DNA of 64,000 nt from positions 117,927 to 181,926 of the forward strand of contig NZ_JAPDOD010000012.1 in assembly GCF_027587205.1 (NCBI RefSeq), in the 5' to 3' direction. Position 1 is the stretch's first letter. Every line of letters starts with the position of its first letter. Below are positions 15,220-24,401 of this stretch, in pieces. The notes below the pieces were generated by a model that did no database searches, had not been told where the DNA came from, and saw only the letters and a program-made list of their open reading frames with translations. This DNA is from Solirubrobacter ginsenosidimutans (lineage in GTDB: Bacteria; Actinomycetota; Thermoleophilia; Solirubrobacterales; Solirubrobacteraceae). The translations under genes and the position numbers were made by a program.

Positions 15220-17966
15220 GGGCCTGAGAGCCGGCGGGCGAGCTCGACCCGCGAGCGGACCCCGAGCTTGCGGTAGACCTTCGAGAGGTTGGCCTCGACG
15301 GTCTTGCGGCTCACGAACACGGCGGCGGCGATCTCCGGGTTCGAGCGGCCCTCGGCAGCCAGTGCGGCGATCCGCGCCTCGGTGGCGCTCAGCTCCGACG
15401 GGGCGGGGCGCTGCCCGAGGCGGGCGAGCTCCGCCTCGGCGCGAGCGGCCCAGAGCGGCGCGGGCAGCGCGTCGAGCAGGGCGACGGCGCGCTCCAGCGC
15501 CTCGCGCGCCGCTCGGCGTTGCTTCGCGCGGCGCTCGAGTGCGCCGGAAACGATCAAGGTGCGCGCGAGTTCGAGCGGCTGACCCGCTCCCTCGTGCGCG
15601 GCGACGGCGGCCCGCGCGTGCTCGCGGGCGGCGTCGAGCTCGCCGCCCGACGCCAGCAGCAGCGCTCGGCTGCGCGCGGCGACGCCCCGCATCCACGGCC
15701 GCGGGTTGCGCCCGGCGAGTAGCTCGAGATGAACGGTCAGGCGGCTCGCGCGGTCGTGATCGCCGAGGACGACGAGCGCTTCGATCTCGTTGTGGACGAT
15801 CTCCGGATGGAAGCCGAGCTCGACGACGCCCTGGCGCAGCAGCTCGTCGGTGGCGGGCGCGAGCCGGCGCCCCGCGGCCGCGGGATCGTCGAGTGACAGC
15901 TCGAGCGCCCCGAGCACCCCGCGGAAGCTGATCTCGTACGCCCGGTCGCCCATGCTCCGGGCGACGTCGAGCCCTTCGACCGCCAGCGCACGTGCCTCCG
16001 CCTCGTTCCCGAGACCGGCCTCCAACAGCGCGCGGTTGGCGGCGCCCGCGTTGCGCTCCTGCTCGGAGCTGGCCTGGCGCGCCAGCTCCCCGGCCGCCTC
16101 GGCCAGTGTCCGGGCTCGCTGCCAGTCGCCGGCGCGGCGCTCGATCGCCGACCGGTAGGAGAGGATCATCGCCCGCGCGTCCTCATGCCCGGAGGCCAGC
16201 GCGCGGTCGTGCGCCTCGGCGAAGACGCGACGCGCCTCGTCGTAGGCGTCGGTGACGAGCAGGGCGAGGCCGAGCCGCAGGGACGGCGCCTGCTGGCCGA
16301 GGAACGCGGGCAGGCGCTGCTCGAGCGCGGCCGCATCGCGCAGTTCGGGCCCGACGCCGCCGCCGCGCAACAGGCGCGTGAGCCCGAGCGACGCGAGCGC
16401 GAGCGCCTCGACGGCCCGATCGCCGGCACGACGGGCGCCCTCGACCGCGGCGCGGGCGTGCGCCTCGCTGGCGTCGAGCTCGCCGCGGATGCGCTCGGCC
16501 GTGCTCAGGCGCTGGCGGGTCACGGCGATCAGCCGGTCGTCGTCGGCGGCCTCCGCGATGGCCTGCTCACCCACCCGCACGGACTCGCCGAAGTGCGCCG
16601 ACGACGTGTGCAGCCAGCTCAGCAACGACAGCGCCTCGGCGCGCTCCGGGCCGGGCTCGAGCCGGTCGACGAGGTCGGACGTCAATGCGTAGGCGCGGCG
16701 CGGATCGCCGGCGGCGGCATGATGCTCGGCCGCGGCGACGGTACGCCGGGCGGCCACCGACACGGCGTCGCGGGGCGTCAGCCGCGCCGCGTGCTCGGCC
16801 AGCCGTGCGGCGGTCTCCGCCGCTCCCCGTCGCGCCGCGCGGTCCGCGGCCGTCTCGAGCTCGTCGGCGGTGGCGGCGTCGGGCCCGGCGGCGGCGAGCG
16901 CCAGGTGCAGCGCGCGCGCCTCACCGGTGGTCTCGAACTCGGCCAGCCGGCGGTGCAGCGCGGCGGCCCGCTCAGGCCCGATGCGGCCATGGACCGCGGA
17001 GGCGAGCAGGGGATGCGTGAACGCGAGACGGTCGCCGGCGGTCTCGACCACGCCGGCGTCGAGCGCGGCGTCGAGGCTGCCGTCGAGCCCGTCCGCCTGC
17101 ACCAGGGCGAGCACGATGTCGACGCGGCGGTCATACAGCAGCGCCACGCGCTGCAGCAGGTCGACGACGGGCTCGGGCAGCGCGGCCAAGCGTGCGTCGA
17201 CGACGCCCTGCAGCGTGGCCGGCAACTCACCGTCGCCCTCGACCGCGAGTTGAAGGGCGTAGAACGGGTTGCCGCCGGAGAGCTCGCGCAGCCGCCGCAG
17301 CACCGGGCGCGAGACCGAGAGCCCGAGCCGGGTCTGCAGCAGCTCGTGCAGCTCCCCGTGGGTCATCGGGGCGAGCGTCACCCGTGTCGTCCGACCGGCG
17401 CCGAACGCCTGCGACAGACCCAGCGGCAGCTCCTCCCCACCCGGAGAGCGCCGCGCGAGCAGCACCGCGACCTGGTCGTCGGACGCGCGGCGCGCGGCGA
17501 ACTCCAGGACCGCGCGCGAGGGCGCGTCGAGCCACTGGACGTCGTCGATCGCGACGACCACCGGCTGCTGGGCCGCGAGGTGGCGCAGCACGGCCAGCAG
17601 GCCACCGGCGATCGCCCGCACGTCCTGTGCCGCGCCGCCGGCGTCCTCGCGCAGCAGCGCCGCCTCGAGCGCGCGGCGCTGCGGCGGCGCGAGCGTCCCC
17701 ACGACGTCGGCCAGCTTGCGCCCGCCGAGCAGGTCGGCGAGCGCCGCGAAGGCCAGCTGGGTCTCGGCGGGTGCCGGGCGGCAGCGAAGCACGCGGCAGC
17801 CGGAGCGCGCCGCGTTCTGCAACGCCTCCTCCCACAGCGTGCTCTTGCCGATGCCGGCCTCGCCGTCGAGGACGAGCGCCGCGGGCCCGTCGCGCGCGGC
17901 CAGGAAGGTCCGCAGCGCGGCCCGCTCAGCCTCACGGCCGACGACCGTCGCACCGCCCCCGATCAT
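15216..17966 (-). CDS. LAL-type LuxR-family transcriptional regulator
   Basis: 916 residues. An N-terminal AAA/STAND ATPase module has Walker A DGEAGIGKST (about 34-43) and Walker B VVVAIDDVQWLD; a long TPR-like helical middle follows; the C-terminus is a LuxR/GerE helix-turn-helix (LSATEARIAALAAEGRSNPEIAAAVFVSRKTVEANLSKVYRKLGVRSR). This is the size and order of MalT/LAL regulators, which need ATP and an inducer to activate transcription. It is the last gene of the minus-strand string that begins at 22385, 42 nt after the methyltransferase stop, so it may be cotranscribed with and control that string. Confidence 0.92.
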   Translation of the reverse strand: MIGGGATVVGREAERAALRTFLAARDGPAALVLDGEAGIGKSTLWEEALQNAARSGCRVLRCRPAPAETQLAFAALADLLGGRKLADVVGTLAPPQRRALEAALLREDAGGAAQDVRAIAGGLLAVLRHLAAQQPVVVAIDDVQWLDAPSRAVLEFAARRASDDQVAVLLARRSPGGEELPLGLSQAFGAGRTTRVTLAPMTHGELHELLQTRLGLSVSRPVLRRLRELSGGNPFYALQLAVEGDGELPATLQGVVDARLAALPEPVVDLLQRVALLYDRRVDIVLALVQADGLDGSLDAALDAGVVETAGDRLAFTHPLLASAVHGRIGPERAAALHRRLAEFETTGEARALHLALAAAGPDAATADELETAADRAARRGAAETAARLAEHAARLTPRDAVSVAARRTVAAAEHHAAAGDPRRAYALTSDLVDRLEPGPERAEALSLLSWLHTSSAHFGESVRVGEQAIAEAADDDRLIAVTRQRLSTAERIRGELDASEAHARAAVEGARRAGDRAVEALALASLGLTRLLRGGGVGPELRDAAALEQRLPAFLGQQAPSLRLGLALLVTDAYDEARRVFAEAHDRALASGHEDARAMILSYRSAIERRAGDWQRARTLAEAAGELARQASSEQERNAGAANRALLEAGLGNEAEARALAVEGLDVARSMGDRAYEISFRGVLGALELSLDDPAAAGRRLAPATDELLRQGVVELGFHPEIVHNEIEALVVLGDHDRASRLTVHLELLAGRNPRPWMRGVAARSRALLLASGGELDAAREHARAAVAAHEGAGQPLELARTLIVSGALERRAKQRRAAREALERAVALLDALPAPLWAARAEAELARLGQRPAPSELSATEARIAALAAEGRSNPEIAAAVFVSRKTVEANLSKVYRKLGVRSRVELARRLSGP

Positions 17967-18008
17967 CGCCGCGAACGTACCGGGGTCAGGATGAACGGAT
18001 GGTGTGCG

Positions 18009-18854
18009 TCACGCCTCCCTCCGCGCGCCGGCGACGAGCGCGACGCCCGGGAACTGCAGACCGTCGACCGTCGTGTAGGGCGCGACGAGATCGCGGACGC
18101 GGGCCCGCAGCACGCGCGAGTCGTCCTCGGGCAATGCCTTGAGGAGGTTGACGAGCGGGCCGGCGAGCGCCGACGTGCGCTCCCACCAGGCGTCGAACGT
18201 CGCCTCGCGCAGCGGGACGGAGACCTCGCCGGCGGTCACGTCGGTCAGTGCGGCGGCGTCGAAGACGGCGCGCAGCACGTTCACGTCCGACAGCGAGAAT
18301 GGGCCTGGGACACAGGGCGGCGGGACCGGCTTGCCCAGGTGCGCGGAGACGGCGTCGAAGACGAGCCCGAGCCACGGGTTGCGCTCGCGCGGGCCCCAGA
18401 CGGCGACGGCGACCCGGCCGCCGGGGCGCAGCACGCGCCGGATCTCGCGCGCCGCCTCGATCGGGTCCGACGCGAACATCAGGCCTTCGCGGCACAGGAC
18501 GACGTCGTAGGCCGCATCGGGCTCCACGATCCGCTCGAGGTCGAGCTCGCGGGTGCTGACGTTGGTCAGGCCGCGGGCGGCGGCGCGGCGGGCGGCGACG
18601 GCGGTCATCGCGGCGGCGACATCGGAAAGCACCACGTCGCCCGTCGGGCCGACGCACTCGGCGGCCGCGAGCCCGGCGCCACCCGGGCCGCAGGCGAGCT
18701 CGAGCACGCGGTCGCCCGGTTGCGGATCGGCGAGCGACAGCAGCTCGTTGGTCACATCGACGCCGCGGGCGTCGGCGTAGTCGGCGTGCTCGGCCCAGGA
18801 GCCGGCCACCGCCGCCCAGAGGCCGTGGAGATGCTGATTGGAGGTCGCGGTCAT
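18009..18854 (-). CDS. Class I SAM-dependent methyltransferase (UbiE/Methyltransf_11 type)
   Basis: 281 residues from the ATG at 18854, chosen because AAGGGA lies 7 nt upstream; an ATG at 18875 overlaps the previous stop as ATGA and is an alternative. Motif I is VLELACGPGGAGLAAAE (about 52-68), followed by DVVLSDVAAAM, a DVVLCREGLMFASDP block and RVLRPGGRVAVAVWGPRERNPW, typical of ubiquinone/menaquinone or small-metabolite methyltransferases. It lies at the end of a coupled operon of secreted proteins and a hydrolase; what it methylates is not evident. Confidence 0.88.
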   Translation of the reverse strand: MTATSNQHLHGLWAAVAGSWAEHADYADARGVDVTNELLSLADPQPGDRVLELACGPGGAGLAAAECVGPTGDVVLSDVAAAMTAVAARRAAARGLTNVSTRELDLERIVEPDAAYDVVLCREGLMFASDPIEAAREIRRVLRPGGRVAVAVWGPRERNPWLGLVFDAVSAHLGKPVPPPCVPGPFSLSDVNVLRAVFDAAALTDVTAGEVSVPLREATFDAWWERTSALAGPLVNLLKALPEDDSRVLRARVRDLVAPYTTVDGLQFPGVALVAGARREA

Positions 18855-18871
18855 GTCGTTTCCCTTCACTG

Positions 18872-19477
18872 TCATGGGTTCAGGTGCAGGCTCGTGGTGT
18901 GGCGCCCGGGAGCACGGATCGGGACGGTCCGGCCGGGGGTTTGGAGGACGAGGCCGGTGGTGGCGCGGGCGAGCACCCACGGGTCGTCCGTGCGGGGGTC
19001 CAGAGCCACCGCGTAGACGTCTCGCGACGGCATGACCGTGGCCGGTCCGAACGCTCCCGCGGCGGTGAGGTGTCTCACGACCACATGCCGTTGGCTCGTC
19101 CAGGCGAGCACGGCGTCGCCGTTGCGAGCGACCGCGGGCGCGGCGACCCATTGGGCGGTCTGCGGGATGCGCTTCGTCATCATCCCGGCGGCATCGACGT
19201 GCGCGATCGCGAACTGGTTGACCAGCAGCCAGGCCCCGCCTCGGCCGTCCGGCTTCACCGCCGGGACCGTGAGCGCGTCGGCGTCCTGGGCGAGCGCCGG
19301 CGACGTCCAGAACTGCGGCGCGCGGCCCTCCGCCAAGCGGAAGGCGACGCCGCTCTCCGTCCCGGGAACCACACCGAACGCCGTGCCCGAGGCATCGACC
19401 GCGAGCGGTGGCACGTCGGCGCGAGCGGGCGCGGCGAGCAGGAGCGCGGCGGCCGTCGCCGCGATCAGCCGGAGCAC
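18872..19477 (-). CDS. Secreted beta-propeller-like protein
   Basis: 201 residues with a signal peptide (MLRLIAATAAALLLAAPARA). The mature part consists of about four repeats of a blade-like pattern (GTAFGVVPGTESGVAFRL; GGAWLLVNQFAIAHVDAAG; GDAVLAWTSQRHVVVRHLTAAG; DDPWVLARATTGLVLQT). It resembles the N-terminal part of the larger secreted protein just upstream, as if a propeller had been split or duplicated. It overlaps that gene by 13 nt and the possible upstream start of the methyltransferase by 4 nt. Function unknown. Confidence 0.75.
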   Translation of the reverse strand: MLRLIAATAAALLLAAPARADVPPLAVDASGTAFGVVPGTESGVAFRLAEGRAPQFWTSPALAQDADALTVPAVKPDGRGGAWLLVNQFAIAHVDAAGMMTKRIPQTAQWVAAPAVARNGDAVLAWTSQRHVVVRHLTAAGAFGPATVMPSRDVYAVALDPRTDDPWVLARATTGLVLQTPGRTVPIRAPGRHTTSLHLNP

Positions 19478-21063
19478 GCGGTGAAGTGGTTGTGCAGCGT
19501 CAGGTCGATGGTGCGCCCGCGGCGGGTCCTGAGAAAGACGTGCGCGCTCAGCATGTGCCGGCTGCCGGGTGAGACGTGGACGCGGAAGCGCGCACGGAAC
19601 GACGGGTGCTTGTCCGTGGCCCTCAGCTTCCCGTCGAGCCGGAAGAGGACCTTGCGGATCGTCGAGCCGACGCGGCCGCCGGGCTTGTGCGAGCGGATCT
19701 TCAGGCGCATCACGACGTCACCGGGCAGCACGCAGCCGCCCGGCGTCTGCAGCGTCAGGACGTCGCGGTCGACGCGCACCGAGGTGCTGGCGAACGGGCC
19801 GCGGTCGGGATCGAAGACCACCCGCGGCGGGGCCGGCGGCGTGGGCGCCGGCGCCGGCGGGGTCGGCGCCGGAGGCGCGGGCGTGGCGCCCGGTGCGATC
19901 GGCGTGAGGTCCGCGAGCTCGAGGCCGCCGTCGTCGACGAAGCTCACGGCGCCTTGCCCGTCGTCGCCGACCGCGACCGACGCGTTGCGGTCGTCGAGGT
20001 AGCTATCGCCGAGCGCCGCGACGTCGATCGCCGAGAAGCTCGAGCCCTGGTTGACGGACGTGAACAGGCGCATGACCTTCGCGCCGTCGCCTGCGCGGGT
20101 CTCGGGCCAGACGACCGCGAGCCGGCCGCTCGGCGCCTGTGCGGCCGCGCCGCCGTCGAAGAGCTCCGCGGCGGTGTCGTCGGCGAGCAGGAGCGGCTCG
20201 CCGAAGCGGGTGCCGTCGTCCTTGCGGACGACGATCCGCGTCGGAACCGCGCCGCCGGGCGACGTCTCGGCGTCGACCAGGAACAGCCCCGCGGCCCCGC
20301 CCGTCAGCACCGGAGTCGTGCCGGTGCTGACCTTGTCCGGGCCTTCCCAGCTGCCGGACTCGGTCAGCGCGCCGGCGCCCTTGTAGCGAAAGGTCTCGAC
20401 GGTGCTGTCGCTCGCCGTCGGGTTCGATCCAAGATTGAAGTACGCCTGCACGGGATTGCCGTTGCGGTCGAGCGCCAGGCTCGAGTCCTGCACGTCCAGG
20501 CCGGCGTGGTCGAGATGGACGGCGCCGCGAACGTTGCCGAACACGCCGACGCCGAGGCCCGCGGTGTCGCCGCCGATCAGCGCGTTCGGGCCGGACGCGA
20601 CGACGTCCTGCGGGTGGATCAGCTGGGTCGGGTAGACGCCGCGGATCCGGGCGGGGGCTCCGAACGGCGCGCCGTCGACCGAGGTCCAGGTGATCACGTC
20701 GCCCGGGCCGCTGCGCGGCCCGACGAGGGTCACCGTGTCGCCATTGACGATCGGGAACACGCCGTCGACGGCGAACGCCGCGCCGTCGCCTTCAGGCGCG
20801 TGGAGAATCTGGGGCGCGCACGCGCTGTCGCCGGGCGCGACCACGCACGCCTTGACGACCGGGGCGAGCGCACCCGAGCCCGGATCGCTCGTCCAGGCGA
20901 CGAGCGCGCTTCCGGACGCGCTCCCCGGTGGGTTGAGGAGGACGTGCCCGGGGGTCACCGGGTGCGCGTCGAGGGTGAAGCGGTTGGCGGCATGGGCGCT
21001 GGGAACGGCGGCGAACAGGGTCGCCGCCGCCAGCACGCCGAGGCCGGCGCGAAGCAGGTGCAT
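19465..21063 (-). CDS. Large secreted protein with Pro-rich linker and Ig-like C-terminus
   Basis: 532 residues, signal peptide (MHLLRAGLGVLAAATLFAAVPSAHA). Residues about 26-390 repeat a propeller-like pattern of alternating G-rich strands and data-like turns (DVQDSSLALDRNGNPVQAYF; GRLAVVWPETRAG; SVAVGDDGQGAVSFVDD). A linker of PTPPAPAP repeats (about 395-420) leads to a C-terminal domain with two cysteines (GGCVLPGD, HFTACSG) and basic strands. No enzyme motif is visible. It lies 13 nt after a small secreted gene and overlaps the next secreted gene. Confidence 0.8.
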   Translation of the reverse strand: MHLLRAGLGVLAAATLFAAVPSAHAANRFTLDAHPVTPGHVLLNPPGSASGSALVAWTSDPGSGALAPVVKACVVAPGDSACAPQILHAPEGDGAAFAVDGVFPIVNGDTVTLVGPRSGPGDVITWTSVDGAPFGAPARIRGVYPTQLIHPQDVVASGPNALIGGDTAGLGVGVFGNVRGAVHLDHAGLDVQDSSLALDRNGNPVQAYFNLGSNPTASDSTVETFRYKGAGALTESGSWEGPDKVSTGTTPVLTGGAAGLFLVDAETSPGGAVPTRIVVRKDDGTRFGEPLLLADDTAAELFDGGAAAQAPSGRLAVVWPETRAGDGAKVMRLFTSVNQGSSFSAIDVAALGDSYLDDRNASVAVGDDGQGAVSFVDDGGLELADLTPIAPGATPAPPAPTPPAPAPTPPAPPRVVFDPDRGPFASTSVRVDRDVLTLQTPGGCVLPGDVVMRLKIRSHKPGGRVGSTIRKVLFRLDGKLRATDKHPSFRARFRVHVSPGSRHMLSAHVFLRTRRGRTIDLTLHNHFTACSG

Positions 21064-21076
21064 ATCGGTCCTTTGT

Positions 21077-21319
21077 TCAGAGGGAGAAGGTGCGGTGCGA
21101 CACGGCGTCGTCGAACGCGCGCGTGACGCGCCGGCGACGGCCGCTTGAGTCGAGCCCGGCGATCGCGAGCGAGCCGGAGTGGGTGTCGCCGAGCGGCAGG
21201 TACAGCAGCCGTTCGACCGCGCGACCGGGCCTGGCGACGAGCAGTTGATCGGCGCCGTTCCCGGCCCCGTCGCGAACCGACGCCGTCGCCGCGGCGGCCG
21301 CGAGCAGCGCCGCGCTCAT
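21077..21319 (-). CDS. Small protein, possibly exported
   Basis: 80 residues (MSAALLAAAAATASVRDGAGNGADQLL ... SHRTFSL). The start overlaps the stop of the lipoprotein gene as ATGA (21316-21319), which supports translation. The first 12 residues are hydrophobic and alanine-rich, a weak signal sequence at best. The body reads like one propeller blade pair (RAVERLLYLPLGDTHSGSLAIAGLDSSGRRRRV). Unknown function; judged real from its place in the coupled operon. Confidence 0.6.
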   Translation of the reverse strand: MSAALLAAAAATASVRDGAGNGADQLLVARPGRAVERLLYLPLGDTHSGSLAIAGLDSSGRRRRVTRAFDDAVSHRTFSL

Positions 21320-21594
21320 CGTGCGTACCGGCGGATGCAGGTGATCAGGCGGTCGCTGTCGCGTACGCCGCTGACGCAGCCGCGGATGGTCTCGGAGACC
21401 TCGATGTGATGGGAGGCGAGGCAGAGCATCAGCTCGGCGGGATCGCCGTCGGCCGCTTTCACGCAGCCGTCGACGACGGAGCCGCCGGACGCCGCGACCG
21501 CGTGGCCGCCACCGTGCGACGGCGAGGGCCGGGCGCCCCCGCCGCCGCAGGCGGCCATCCCCAAGCACGCGACCAGCAATGCGGCGCGCTTCAT
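21316..21594 (-). CDS. Small lipoprotein
   Basis: 92 residues. MKRAALLVACLGMAACGGGG ends in a lipobox (LGMAAC), so Cys16 should be lipidated and the protein anchored outside the membrane. A Ser/Gly/His linker follows. The mature part has four cysteines (GCVKAA, LMLCLAS, RGCVSG, ITCIRRY) that could form two disulfides in a small helical domain. It overlaps both neighbours by 4 nt (ATGA), so it is translated with the alpha/beta hydrolase upstream. Confidence 0.75.
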   Translation of the reverse strand: MKRAALLVACLGMAACGGGGARPSPSHGGGHAVAASGGSVVDGCVKAADGDPAELMLCLASHHIEVSETIRGCVSGVRDSDRLITCIRRYAR

Positions 21595-22385
21595 CGCCGC
21601 ACCGCGTCAGGGACCGACGCGGCGAACGCGACGAGCAGGGCGGCGAAGCGGTCCGGGTCGGCGAGCGGCGGGAAGTGGTGGGAGCACGGCCAGGTCTCGA
21701 TCTGCGCCTGCGGCACGCGCTGCGCCACGTAGGCCAGCTCGTCCCACGGACGCGTCTCGGCGTAGATCGCGACGTACGGCACGGCGGCGTCGCGGACCGT
21801 TTCGAGCAGCCGCTCCGTCAGCGCCGCCATGTCCTCCGGCGACGTCTCGAGCAGCTCCGCCCAATAGCTGAGCACGAGCTCGCGTTCGACGCGGTCGCCG
21901 GCGGCCAGCAGCGAGCGCAAGCTCGGCGCGACGCGCTCGACGTGCATGCTGTCGCGGAACATCGCCCACGTGCGCTCGAAGCCCTCGCCGCGCAGTTGCG
22001 GGGCGAGCGACTGCACGAGGCGGGCGAACGGCTCGGTCGAGAGCGGCGCGTCGACGTTCACGACGCCCGCCACGGGGTGCTCGACGGCGTACAGCGTCGC
22101 GACCAGCGCGCCCAACGAGTGGCCCACGAGCACCGGCGGCTCCAGCTCGGCCTCCTGCACCGCGTCATGGACCGCGGCGACCACGGACTCGAGACGATGG
22201 TCGTTCAGCGCCGGCGAGGCGCCGTGGCCGGGGAGGTCGATGGCGAGCGCGCGGCGGCGCGGGGGAAGCGCGGCGATGACCGGCGCCCACATCTGGTGGT
22301 CGAAGGTCAGGCCGTGCAGGAAGACGAACGGGTGGCCGGGCACGCCGGCGTGGCCGCGCGCGTACGCGGCAAGAGGGGGAGACAT
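21591..22385 (-). CDS. Alpha/beta hydrolase, first gene of a coupled operon
   Basis: 264 residues. VFLHGLTFDHQMWAPV gives the oxyanion hole; the nucleophile serine is in VLVGHSLGALVATLYAV; the late histidine is in CSHHFPPLADP. There is no export signal. The sequence resembles small esterases and 3-oxoadipate enol-lactonase-like hydrolases (DLPGHGASPAL), but the substrate is undefined. It begins the run of minus-strand genes ending with the LAL regulator. Confidence 0.88.
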   Translation of the reverse strand: MSPPLAAYARGHAGVPGHPFVFLHGLTFDHQMWAPVIAALPPRRRALAIDLPGHGASPALNDHRLESVVAAVHDAVQEAELEPPVLVGHSLGALVATLYAVEHPVAGVVNVDAPLSTEPFARLVQSLAPQLRGEGFERTWAMFRDSMHVERVAPSLRSLLAAGDRVERELVLSYWAELLETSPEDMAALTERLLETVRDAAVPYVAIYAETRPWDELAYVAQRVPQAQIETWPCSHHFPPLADPDRFAALLVAFAASVPDAVRR

Positions 22386-22567
22386 AGCGGTCCTTCTTGA
22401 GAGTCCGGGGAGGAGTGACGACTGTCCCGCAACACGGCTCCCGCATCAATTGGGGAGGTCCCTACGGCGATCGGATCCGCTAGTCGCCCGCGGCGGGGAC
22501 GTACACCGAGGGCGAGGCCGCGATCACCTCCGGCTTCTCGTGCGCGTCGGTCGCGTCCGGCTTCCCG

Positions 22568-23293
22568 GTGCTCGGCCCCGACACGCTGGTCGCGGCGGCC
22601 ATTCAGGGCGCCGCGCCGCGGGTGGGCGACGTCTTCTACCTGCGGCTCACGGGGGTCGAGCTCGGCGACCCGTGCACGGGCGGGACGAGCGTCCTCCCCG
22701 AGCTCTTGCCGCTCAATGGCGTGAGCACCGCGATCGACGCCGCCCACCCGGTGCTTCTGCGCTACGAGGCGTTTGACGGCGGCAACGTCGCCGACGACGC
22801 GGTGGTCGTCAAGGCGGGCCAGACCGGCGGGACCGAGTTCGACGCGATCAGCACGCGCGCGCCGCAGGGCGAGCCGTTCCCGATCGCGACCGGCAACGGG
22901 AAGCTGGAGCTCTACGTGCCGCTGCGCGCCACCCGCCGCACGACCGCCGCCGACATCCTCACCGTCGCCAACCTGATCGGCAACGCGAGTACGCCGGCGA
23001 TGATCCAGGCCACGGTCGGGCTCCCGTCGAGCGCACCCGCCAAGCCGGTGCCGAAGGTCGGCGCCAAGCTCGCGCTGACGGTGACGACCGTGCCCGGAGC
23101 GAAGGTGACGGCGACGCTGACGTCGGGCAAGAAGACCATCGGGTCGGCGAAGGGAACCGTCGCCGCGAACAGCACGGTCACGCTCAAACCGAAGGCCAAG
23201 CGCGGCTACAAGCGGGCCAAGCTCACGCTCACGACCGTCCTCAGCGACGGCTCGCGCGCACCGGATCTGAGTAAGACGCTCGCGATTCGGTAA
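22568..23293 (+). CDS. Secreted-type Ig-like protein lacking its N-terminus
   Basis: 241 residues counted from the GTG at 22568. Coding-like sequence continues upstream in frame for about 28 codons (TYTEGEAAITSGFSCASV) to a TAG near 22480 with no start codon and no signal peptide, so the beginning appears lost. The C-terminal third (VGAKLALTVTTVPGAKVTATLTSGKKTIG ... KRAKLTLTTVLSDGS) is an Ig-like domain of the kind ending many exported proteins in this window. A 5'-truncated gene, an indel in the assembly or a noncanonical start are all possible. It lies 10 nt before the GH114 gene on the same strand. Confidence 0.6.
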   Translation: MLGPDTLVAAAIQGAAPRVGDVFYLRLTGVELGDPCTGGTSVLPELLPLNGVSTAIDAAHPVLLRYEAFDGGNVADDAVVVKAGQTGGTEFDAISTRAPQGEPFPIATGNGKLELYVPLRATRRTTAADILTVANLIGNASTPAMIQATVGLPSSAPAKPVPKVGAKLALTVTTVPGAKVTATLTSGKKTIGSAKGTVAANSTVTLKPKAKRGYKRAKLTLTTVLSDGSRAPDLSKTLAIR

Positions 23294-23303
23294 AGCTGTA
23301 GGG

Positions 23304-24401
23304 GTGCTGCCCGCGCCCCCGCAGCAGATCCAGGCCGAGCGGATGCACGTGGCCGCCTCCGCCGGGCACGTGATCCGCGACGCGACCGCGAGCGGCGGAC
23401 GTGCGCTCGCGCTGAGTGGAGCGGCGACGCTGCGGGTGCGGGTCGGCGCGGAGGTCGAGGCGAGCGTGCGCGTGCGGTCCGTGGCGTGCGCGGGCGGGCC
23501 GCGGGTCGTCGTGACCATCGGCGAGACGCGGGTGCTCAGCGCGCGGGTGACGAGCCGCCGCTGGGTCACGCTCAAAGCGTCGGCCAGCGTCCTCGCCGGC
23601 CGGCGGACGCTGACGCTGCGCGTCGCCGGGACCCGCTGCCGCCGAGCGCTGCGCGTGGACCGCGTCACGCTCGCCGAGGGCGCCCAAAAGCAGCGCACGA
23701 TCTGGGTCCCCTCCCCCACGACGACCTGGCAATGGCAGTTGAGCGGCACGATCGACACGTCGGTCGACGCCCAGATGTACGACGTCGACCTCTTCGACAC
23801 GCCCGCGAGCGTCGTCGAAACGCTCCACGCGCAGGGCCGGCGCGCGGTCTGTTACCTCAGCGCCGGCTCGTTCGAGACGGGCCGCCCGGACGCGCGTGCG
23901 TTCCCGGCAGCAGTGCTCGGCGAGCCGCTGGACGGCTATCCGGACGAGCGCTGGCTCGACATCCGCCGCCTCGACGTGCTCGGGCCGATCATGGAGGCCC
24001 GCATGGACCTGTGCCGCAGCAAGGGCTTCGATGCCGTCGAAGCCGACAACGTCGACGGCTACGCCAACAAGTCAGGCTTCCCGCTGACCGCCGACGACCA
24101 GCTCCGCTACAACCGCTTCCTCGCGGCCGCCGCCCACGCGCGCGGCCTCTCGATCGGGCTCAAGAACGACCTCGACCAGGTCGCGCAACTCGAGCCCGGC
24201 TTCGACTGGGCGCTGAACGAGCAGTGCTTCCAGTACGACGAGTGTGACCGGCTGAAGCCGTTCGTCGCCGCCGGCAAGGCGGTCTTCGTCACCGAGTACG
24301 AGCTCGAGCCAGCGGCGTTCTGCGCGCGGGCCCAGGCCGACGGGTTCATGGCGATGGTCAAGCGCCTCGAGCTTGGGCCGTTTCGGCAGCCGTGCTGGTG
24401 A
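23304..24401 (+). CDS. GH114 endo-alpha-1,4-polygalactosaminidase (Ega3-like)
   Basis: 365 residues from a GTG. Residues about 10-120 look like a carbohydrate-binding beta sandwich; residues about 130-365 are a complete GH114 barrel: WQWQLSGTIDTSVDAQMYDVDLFD, VCYLSAGSFETGRPDARAFP, RWLDIRR, GFDAVEADNVDGYANKSGF and GLKNDLDQVAQL ... NEQCFQYDEC. Family enzymes (for example fungal Ega3) cleave alpha-1,4-linked galactosamine. No signal peptide precedes the binding domain, which is odd for an enzyme acting on an exopolysaccharide; a longer start was not found. It converges on the exopolysaccharide operon and overlaps the epimerase gene end by 44 nt. Confidence 0.88.
   Translation: MLPAPPQQIQAERMHVAASAGHVIRDATASGGRALALSGAATLRVRVGAEVEASVRVRSVACAGGPRVVVTIGETRVLSARVTSRRWVTLKASASVLAGRRTLTLRVAGTRCRRALRVDRVTLAEGAQKQRTIWVPSPTTTWQWQLSGTIDTSVDAQMYDVDLFDTPASVVETLHAQGRRAVCYLSAGSFETGRPDARAFPAAVLGEPLDGYPDERWLDIRRLDVLGPIMEARMDLCRSKGFDAVEADNVDGYANKSGFPLTADDQLRYNRFLAAAAHARGLSIGLKNDLDQVAQLEPGFDWALNEQCFQYDECDRLKPFVAAGKAVFVTEYELEPAAFCARAQADGFMAMVKRLELGPFRQPCW

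Noticed and set aside
16185..19016. A 943-codon plus-strand open frame
   Set aside because: Antisense to the LAL regulator and the methyltransferase, whose ATPase, HTH and SAM motifs are intact; the plus translation has no recognisable motif.
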